DNA from: an uncultured Erysipelotrichaceae bacterium
GTDB lineage: Bacteria; Bacillota_I; Bacilli_A; RFN20; CAG-826
Reading direction: 5' to 3'
Assembly (NCBI GenBank): GCA_902791085.1
Contig: CADAUN010000035.1
Span: forward strand, 1 to 10,191
DNA: 10,191 bases
Of this stretch, positions 6,041 to 10,191 are shown in pieces. Both the position numbers and the translations under genes were made by a program. The number at the start of each line of letters is the position of its first letter. Position 1 is the stretch's first letter. Below the pieces are notes generated by a model that had not been told where the DNA came from, did not search any database, and saw nothing but the letters and a program-made list of their open reading frames with translations.

Positions 6041-7696
6041 ATGCCGAAAATTATATTGACTGACGTGGTCAAACGTTGGAAAAACTTTTATGGGACGGAT
6101 CACGTCTCATTAGAAATCCCTGATCAAGCATTTGTGACCTTATTAGGGCCATCAGGATGCGGCAAAACCACCATCCTTCGTATGATCGCTGGGCTTGAAA
6201 CACCGACGTCAGGAAAAATTCAAATCGGGGATCGCGTGGTTTTTGATTCAGATGCTGGAATCAATGTCCCCCCGAATAAACGGGATGTCGGTTTCTTGTT
6301 CCAAAATTACGCCTTGTGGCCAAATATGACGGTGGAGCAAAACATCACATTCGGTTTAAAGAACGTCAAAGAAACGTTGCCGCTTCATGCCTATGATCAT
6401 ATGACTAGAAGCGAATTGATTTCGATTTTGCAAGACGTGGATAAAGTGATTTCTCTTTATCACGACGTCTTAGGGAAAAATACCAAGATCGATGTCAAAG
6501 CGTTGACGTTACGTTATATCGATGAATATGCCATCTCAAAGATGACAGCAAAAGAATTGATCCAATTGGACCTTCCTCACGCAGCCGATCCTAAAGCACT
6601 AGCCGCGGAGAAGATTCAAAAATGCCGACTTCAAATGACAGAAATCGAAGCGCGTTATGCGGAAAAAGGCATTTCCATCAATTCGGATCATCAATTGGTG
6701 GATTCCTACGGAAATATCATCCAAAAAGAACGAAAACTGGAACCAGAAGAAATTGAAAAACGATTGCATTCCTCTGCACGTATCGTCAAAGTCGAAGAGT
6801 TTTTAAAACGTTATCCGGCTGAACTTTCTGGCGGCCAGCAACAACGCGTTGCCATTGCTCGTACCCTTGCTCCAGGACCGAAAGTTCTCTTTATGGATGA
6901 GCCACTTTCGAACTTGGATGCCAAATTGCGGCTTGAAATGCGGTCGGAATTGCAACGTCTCCATTTAGAAACAGGCGCCACCTTTGTTTATGTTACGCAT
7001 GACCAATTGGAAGCAATGACCTTGGCCAGCCACATTTGCTTATTGAACAACGGGGTATTGCAACAATATGACGCCCCATTGACCGTTTATGATTCCCCAA
7101 AGAGTCTCTTTGTTGCTGACTTTGTGGGTAATCCTAGCATTTCTTTTATTGAAGCAAAAGGAAAACAAAATGCCGATGGCACATTGTCTCTAACCTTGTT
7201 CCAAAATCGTCACCTTTTATTCCGTCCTAATCAGCCATTCTCATTAGAAAAAGAACGAGAAGAACGGGCAAAGGAAGAAGAAAAGAAAGCGGAATTGCAA
7301 AAAGAACGCGAATCCCAAAAAGGGTATGTGGAGAAGGGGAATAAAGACACTTTCTTCAATTATCGCATTCCTATGGTGAGTGGCACTAAGGAACGGAAAG
7401 ATGAAAAAGAAGTGGACGGGGATGATTTTGTGCTTGGCGTCCGTCCGGAAGCGCTTGGTTTAAGCGAAAAAGGAAAGGGAATGGAAGCCACTGTTTATTC
7501 CGTTATGCCTTCGGGCATGGAAACGACAATGCGGCTTGCCATCGATGGTTATTTATTAACTTCCGTTGTCTTTGGCAAAATGCGCTTTAAAATCAATGAG
7601 ACCATTCATGTGGATTTTGCGAGCGACAACATCTTGTTGTTTGACAAGAAAAGTGAGCAATGCATTGCCCATGGATCGCTTGTCTTAGAAAAATAA
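6041..7696 (+). CDS. ABC transporter ATPase (PotA/FbpC/MalK-like) with a large insertion in the helical domain
   Basis: Hydrolyses ATP on the cytoplasmic side to drive the adjacent importer. 551 aa, compared with about 350-370 for usual members. All catalytic motifs are intact: Walker A GPSGCGKTT (36-44), Q-loop Gln88, signature LSGGQ (262-266), Walker B VLFMDEP (282-288, Glu287), D-loop SNLD (290-293) and switch His320. A C-terminal TOBE-type regulatory domain includes GVRPEAL (466-472). The Q-loop to signature distance is 174 residues, against roughly 50 in MalK, because about 120 extra residues (about 110-240) rich in predicted helix lie in the helical domain. That domain contacts the permease coupling helices. 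A highly charged Glu/Lys run (402-430) lengthens the regulatory domain. I recall enlarged sugar-type ATPases from Mollicutes, so this may be a lineage trait. Start: ATG 6041, with AGGAGG 8 nt upstream inside the end of the permease gene. Confidence 0.93.
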   Translation: MPKIILTDVVKRWKNFYGTDHVSLEIPDQAFVTLLGPSGCGKTTILRMIAGLETPTSGKIQIGDRVVFDSDAGINVPPNKRDVGFLFQNYALWPNMTVEQNITFGLKNVKETLPLHAYDHMTRSELISILQDVDKVISLYHDVLGKNTKIDVKALTLRYIDEYAISKMTAKELIQLDLPHAADPKALAAEKIQKCRLQMTEIEARYAEKGISINSDHQLVDSYGNIIQKERKLEPEEIEKRLHSSARIVKVEEFLKRYPAELSGGQQQRVAIARTLAPGPKVLFMDEPLSNLDAKLRLEMRSELQRLHLETGATFVYVTHDQLEAMTLASHICLLNNGVLQQYDAPLTVYDSPKSLFVADFVGNPSISFIEAKGKQNADGTLSLTLFQNRHLLFRPNQPFSLEKEREERAKEEEKKAELQKERESQKGYVEKGNKDTFFNYRIPMVSGTKERKDEKEVDGDDFVLGVRPEALGLSEKGKGMEATVYSVMPSGMETTMRLAIDGYLLTSVVFGKMRFKINETIHVDFASDNILLFDKKSEQCIAHGSLVLEK

Positions 7697-7700
7697 GGGG
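7695..7700 (+). promoter_or_regulatory. Ribosome binding site supporting a TTG start
   Basis: AAGGGG overlaps the ATPase stop codon and stands 8 nt before the TTG at 7709. The next downstream in-frame Met codons lie within conserved sequence, so TTG is the best start for the kinase-like gene. Confidence 0.65.
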
Positions 7701-7708
7701 ACATTCTT

Positions 7709-9022
7709 TTGCTTTACGATTCAACTTATCTTCCTTTTATTTCAGCCCTGACAAAGGCAGAAACGGGCGAGGGACCGCGTGTTACCTTAGTCGTGCGCCG
7801 TGGCCAAAGCCTGGTTTATCCTTATTCGACTCGTCTACCTACCGAAAAAGCGGAACGCTATCCTTACCTTCGTGCCTTAACGCAACTATTGCTTTGGATG
7901 GTCGGCGGCGATTCTTTGTCGTGGATTGGCGATGAAGCCGAATATCTTGCTTTTGTTTCTCGTGCCAAAACCGATCCTGAATGCCTTCCTACCTTTCAAG
8001 AAATGAGCCGTATTTTTCATACTTCTTTCTCTTTTCAAAAAGAAGACACCATTCCTGCCCCTAAAGGGCTAAACATCGGTGCAAGCGGTTCTTTTAAAGG
8101 TTGCCGAATTGGCATCGATTTAGGAGGAAGTGACCGGAAAGTTACGGCTGCAATCGATGGAAATGTCGTTTTTTCTGACGAAACTTTATGGCTTCCGAAA
8201 GAACAAAAGGATTGGCATTACCATTATCAAGGAATTCTGGATTCTTTGGAGAAAGCAAAAGAGCATCTTCCTCGTATTGATGCCGTTGGGATTTCCACAG
8301 CTGGTGTAGTGATCGACAACCGTTTTGCCGAAGCGGCATTATGCTTCTCTGTTCCTTTAGAAGAGCAAAGGAAAGAAGTCCGCGATTTGTTTCTAACGTT
8401 GCAACAAAAAGAATTTCCAGACGTTCCCATGTTGGTTGCGAATGATGGAGATGTGACCGCTTTTGGTGGAGCCACATTGTTTCATCAGAATCATTTGCTT
8501 GGTCTTGCGATGGGAACTGGAGAGGCAACGGGTTATTTTGCTGATGGTCACTTTAATGGCTGGATTTTGGAACTTGGGAAAGCACCGTTTCGTTTTGATG
8601 ACACTGCCGAAGCGCATTATGCCGTTCGTACCAAAGGGGCGGGCACAGAATATTTGTCACAAAAAGGTCTTCTTCGCTTAGCAAAAGAGGCCGGATACAT
8701 TTACGAAGGGACGTTAGCGGAGCAACTACTTGCTTTCCAAAAAGAAGCGGTAGCAGAGGATCCAAGATGGTCCGAGTGTTATCGCGAAATGGGCGTTTAT
8801 TTAGCCGATGCCATTTCCCTATATGCCCACTTCCTGCCCCTAGAATCCGTGCTGGTTTTAGGGCGTGTCATGAGTGGCAAGGGTGGCGACTTGATGATTC
8901 AAGTAGCCAATCAGCGACTTCAGCATTCTTCTCACCCTGTCAAAGTCTTTAGTGCGGACGAATCCTTTAAACGATTAGGCCAGTCTTATTTTGCTGCGGC
9001 ATTGCCTAAGAGTAAGGCATAA
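7709..9022 (+). CDS. ROK-like putative sugar kinase (ASKHA fold) with N-terminal extension
   Basis: Probably an ATP-dependent kinase, or a regulator derived from one, acting in the cytoplasm on what the ABC importer brings in. 437 aa. The ATPase fold is clear from about residue 131: phosphate-1 GIDLGGSDRK (135-144), connect-1 VGISTAG (193-199), a catalytic-type NDGD (245-248) where ROK kinases have NDAN, phosphate-2 AMGTGEATG (267-275) and an adenosine-type VLVLGRVMSGKGG (381-393). The ROK ExGH element reads ELGK (288-291) and the usual Cys-rich zinc site is absent. The first 130 residues include YLRALTQLLLWMVGG (53-67). I recall a poorly characterised ROK-like family sharing this N-terminal region plus GSDRKV and NDGDVTA, so the extension is probably a family trait and not a fusion. 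No helix-turn-helix is seen. Last gene of the importer operon, 12 nt after the ATPase. The substrate is unknown. Confidence 0.8.
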   Translation: MLYDSTYLPFISALTKAETGEGPRVTLVVRRGQSLVYPYSTRLPTEKAERYPYLRALTQLLLWMVGGDSLSWIGDEAEYLAFVSRAKTDPECLPTFQEMSRIFHTSFSFQKEDTIPAPKGLNIGASGSFKGCRIGIDLGGSDRKVTAAIDGNVVFSDETLWLPKEQKDWHYHYQGILDSLEKAKEHLPRIDAVGISTAGVVIDNRFAEAALCFSVPLEEQRKEVRDLFLTLQQKEFPDVPMLVANDGDVTAFGGATLFHQNHLLGLAMGTGEATGYFADGHFNGWILELGKAPFRFDDTAEAHYAVRTKGAGTEYLSQKGLLRLAKEAGYIYEGTLAEQLLAFQKEAVAEDPRWSECYREMGVYLADAISLYAHFLPLESVLVLGRVMSGKGGDLMIQVANQRLQHSSHPVKVFSADESFKRLGQSYFAAALPKSKA

Positions 9023-9036
9023 ACTAGCAATTCTTT

Positions 9037-9056
9037 TCAAATGTTGTAGCATTTGA
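9037..9056 (+). promoter_or_regulatory. Perfect inverted repeat before the flavoprotein gene
   Basis: TCAAATG, a 6-nt loop TTGTAG, CATTTGA: a 7-bp stem that ends 1 nt before the AGGAG (9058-9062) of the next gene. There is no T-run after it, so it is not an intrinsic terminator. It could be an operator or an RNA hairpin affecting ribosome access. Confidence 0.4.
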
Positions 9057-9074
9057 GAGGAGAAAAATAAGAAC

Positions 9075-9713
9075 ATGAAAGTCTTACTGATTCAAGGTAG
9101 CCCCCATGCGAAAGGCTGCACTTACACTGCATTAAAAGAAGTTGCAGATACCCTCGAAAAGAACGGGATCGCCACTTCTTTGTATTGGATCGGAACCAAA
9201 CCCATTCCTGGTTGTGTTGCTTGCGGTCATTGCGAAGCGACGGATCGTTGCGTCTTTTCAGATGGAGTCAATACGATTCTTGATCAACTTGACGAATATG
9301 ACGGCATTGTGGTTGGCTCTCCCGTATATTACAGCGGGCCGGATGGACAGCTTTGCGCTTTTTTAGATCGATTATTTTATGCGGCAGGTTCAAGAATGTA
9401 TGGCAAGGTGGCAGCAGCAGTTGTTTCTTGCCGAAGAGGCGGAGCAAGCGCCTCTTTCGAACGCCTCAATCAATATTTTTTAATGAACAACATGATTGTG
9501 GTTGGTTCTCAATATTGGAATCAGGTGCATGGCTTTACACCAGGGGACGTCAAACAGGATTTAGAAGGATTACAAACGATGCGTACTCTCGGGCAAAACA
9601 TCGCTTGGATTTTGTCTTGCTTAGCCGCCGGAAAAGCACAAGGCATCAAAGAACCGGAATATGAAAACCCGGTCATGACGAATTTCATCATGCCGGGTTT
9701 TGCTAAGGATTAG
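9075..9713 (+). CDS. Flavodoxin-fold NAD(P)H-dependent oxidoreductase with Cys-rich motif
   Basis: Cytoplasmic FMN-dependent reductase. 212 aa, the usual length for the family. The FMN phosphate loop is GSPHAKGCT (8-16). A second flavin-contact loop, GSPVYYSGPDGQL (81-93), is followed by the conserved AFLDRLFY segment. Between them lie Cys47, Cys50, Cys53 and Cys59 in a C-x2-C-x2-C-x5-C arrangement, as in iron-sulfur flavoproteins (Isf). Many relatives keep these cysteines without proof of a cluster. ATG 9075 is chosen because the FMN loop needs it, although AGGAG lies 12 nt away, further than normal. It sits 52 nt after the kinase-like gene on the same strand, so co-transcription is possible but not clear. 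Its last codons overlap a hairpin, and its stop overlaps that of the convergent glutaredoxin gene. The electron partner and substrate are unknown. Confidence 0.88.
   Translation: MKVLLIQGSPHAKGCTYTALKEVADTLEKNGIATSLYWIGTKPIPGCVACGHCEATDRCVFSDGVNTILDQLDEYDGIVVGSPVYYSGPDGQLCAFLDRLFYAAGSRMYGKVAAAVVSCRRGGASASFERLNQYFLMNNMIVVGSQYWNQVHGFTPGDVKQDLEGLQTMRTLGQNIAWILSCLAAGKAQGIKEPEYENPVMTNFIMPGFAKD
9664..9701. terminator. Candidate bidirectional terminator inside the end of the flavoprotein gene
   Basis: AAAACCCGG pairs with CCGGGTTTT (9 bp). Inside, after a bulged T, CATGA pairs with TCATG around a 9-nt loop. Flanking A4 and T4 give a short U-tract on either strand. It lies between two convergent genes, but about 10 nt before the flavoprotein stop codon. 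Termination at this site on the plus strand would therefore remove the last codons, which casts some doubt. Confidence 0.55.
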
Positions 9714-10015
9714 CAGCCTTTTCCGTCTAAACGGCAGGATGTTTTTCCTTTTAAGACTTCGGAATAGGAATGCAATCCGACTTCGTTTGGTTCTAACGTC
9801 ACACGCCCATCTTCTAAGACAAAGCAGGGAATGCCAACATCTCCTTCTCTTTTGTAAGGTTCAAAAACAGGGTTGGTATCACGTAAATCCAAGAATTCAT
9901 GCAGAAGATGCACATCGCTTCCGATGTCGTAGTAGACGAAATTTGGATTGTTCTCTATCTGCTTTTTCACATAGGCGCAATAGGGGCATGAAGGCATGCC
10001 ATAGATTTTAATCAT
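9710..10015 (-). CDS. Glutaredoxin-related protein (CPYC active site)
   Basis: Small thiol-disulfide oxidoreductase of the thioredoxin fold, cytoplasmic. 101 aa. It starts MIKIYGMPSCPYC, with the redox pair Cys10-Pro-Tyr-Cys13. The conserved cis-proline region is VGIPCF (60-65), followed by the beta-hairpin FVLEDG. Extra cysteines stand at 64, 94 and 101, the last being the C-terminal residue. I recall a glutaredoxin-related family (COG4545-like) common in anaerobic gut bacteria that shares the DTNPVF segment (46-51) and a C-terminal DGKGC ending, as here. Start: ATG at 10015 with AAAGGAG 6 nt upstream. The stop TAA (9712-9710) overlaps the TAG of the convergent flavoprotein by 3 of its bases. 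The partner (glutathione, another thiol or a reductase) is unknown. Confidence 0.9.
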   Translation of the reverse strand: MIKIYGMPSCPYCAYVKKQIENNPNFVYYDIGSDVHLLHEFLDLRDTNPVFEPYKREGDVGIPCFVLEDGRVTLEPNEVGLHSYSEVLKGKTSCRLDGKGC

Positions 10016-10191
10016 AAGAAACTCCTTTCTTCTTTCTTCATTCTAAGAAAAAGGGAGAAAAATTCCTATTTATACGCTTTATTGCCGATCAAAAAAACGA
10101 GATCAAGTCATCGAATGAAATCAAACGCGTTTTGAATCTAGAACGAAGCTTAGATTTGTTAGAAAATGAAACTGCGTAGCAACAAGGCGAA
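10016..10191 (-). promoter_or_regulatory. Leader and probable promoter region of the glutaredoxin gene; no gene established
   Basis: Read on the minus strand, this holds AAAGGAG and upstream A/T-rich elements, including TATAAAT (about 10068-10074) and TAGAAT. No -35 box is at proper distance: TTGATC precedes TATAAA by only 12 nt. On the plus strand a frame is open from 10018 to a TAG at 10179, but has no ATG, GTG or TTG start, so I do not call a gene. Confidence 0.35.

Noticed and set aside
2937..7696. Annotation as a ferric iron transporter (fbpABC)
   Set aside because: Architecture alone does not identify the substrate, I could not identify the iron-binding tyrosine pair, and the kinase-like partner points elsewhere.
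8142..8765. Several minus-strand open frames within the kinase-like gene, up to 128 aa
   Set aside because: They lie opposite conserved ATPase-fold motifs, show no recognisable domain, and have no ribosome binding sites that I could support.
9002..9020. TGCCT/AGGCA hairpin at the end of the kinase-like gene as a terminator
   Set aside because: The stem is only 5 bp, within the coding end, and the T-rich stretch begins 10 nt later; too weak to call.
1..10191. Mobile element, phage, CRISPR or defence system
   Set aside because: No transposase, integrase, direct-repeat array, tRNA boundary or known defence protein was seen; gene content is metal export, nutrient import and redox.

Overview
The window reads as a chromosomal segment of a low-to-moderate GC Gram-positive bacterium (Bacillota, probably in or near the Bacilli/Erysipelotrichia/Mollicutes-related lineages). 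Shine-Dalgarno sequences are strong (AGGAGG), there is a lipoprotein-type binding protein, promoters look like sigma-A, TGG encodes Trp, and one TTG start is used. No phage, insertion sequence, CRISPR array, rRNA or tRNA is visible. The species cannot be named from the sequence alone.

Left part (1-2781): a divergent metal-export locus. On the minus strand is the N-terminal two-thirds of a P-type (PII) Ca2+/Mn2+ ATPase, cut by the left edge. Its transcript begins with what I read as a yybP-ykoY manganese riboswitch, with a good sigma-A promoter, an aptamer-like segment, an 11-bp alternative hairpin and an intrinsic terminator directly before the ribosome binding site. On the plus strand is a cation diffusion facilitator whose TM2/TM5 residues (Asn-x3-Asp and Asp-x3-Asp) fit the manganese-type subgroup. 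Together they look like a manganese detoxification module with two exporters and one metal-sensing RNA between them. The facilitator has a perfect TATAAT box 7 nt before its ATG and no Shine-Dalgarno, so its mRNA may be leaderless.

Middle part (2782-9022): an apparent operon for a binding-protein-dependent ABC importer of the Fbp/Afu/Pot type. The order is lipoprotein binding protein, one fused two-unit permease, an ATPase with an approximately 120-residue insertion in its helical domain, and a ROK-like (ASKHA fold) putative kinase. A 13-bp GNRA-capped hairpin after the binding-protein gene probably makes that product more abundant than the membrane parts. The substrate is not determined by the sequence. 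The kinase-like partner favours a sugar or phosphorylated compound over ferric iron, but this is inference.

Right part (9023-10191): a small flavodoxin-fold oxidoreductase with a compact four-cysteine motif faces a glutaredoxin-related protein with a CPYC active site. Their stop codons overlap, and a hairpin inside the end of the flavoprotein gene may terminate both transcripts. The last 176 bases hold the glutaredoxin leader and no gene I can establish.

The most notable items are the manganese riboswitch/two-exporter arrangement, the possible leaderless facilitator mRNA, and the enlarged ABC ATPase with its kinase-like partner. Nothing here is clearly a wholly new system.
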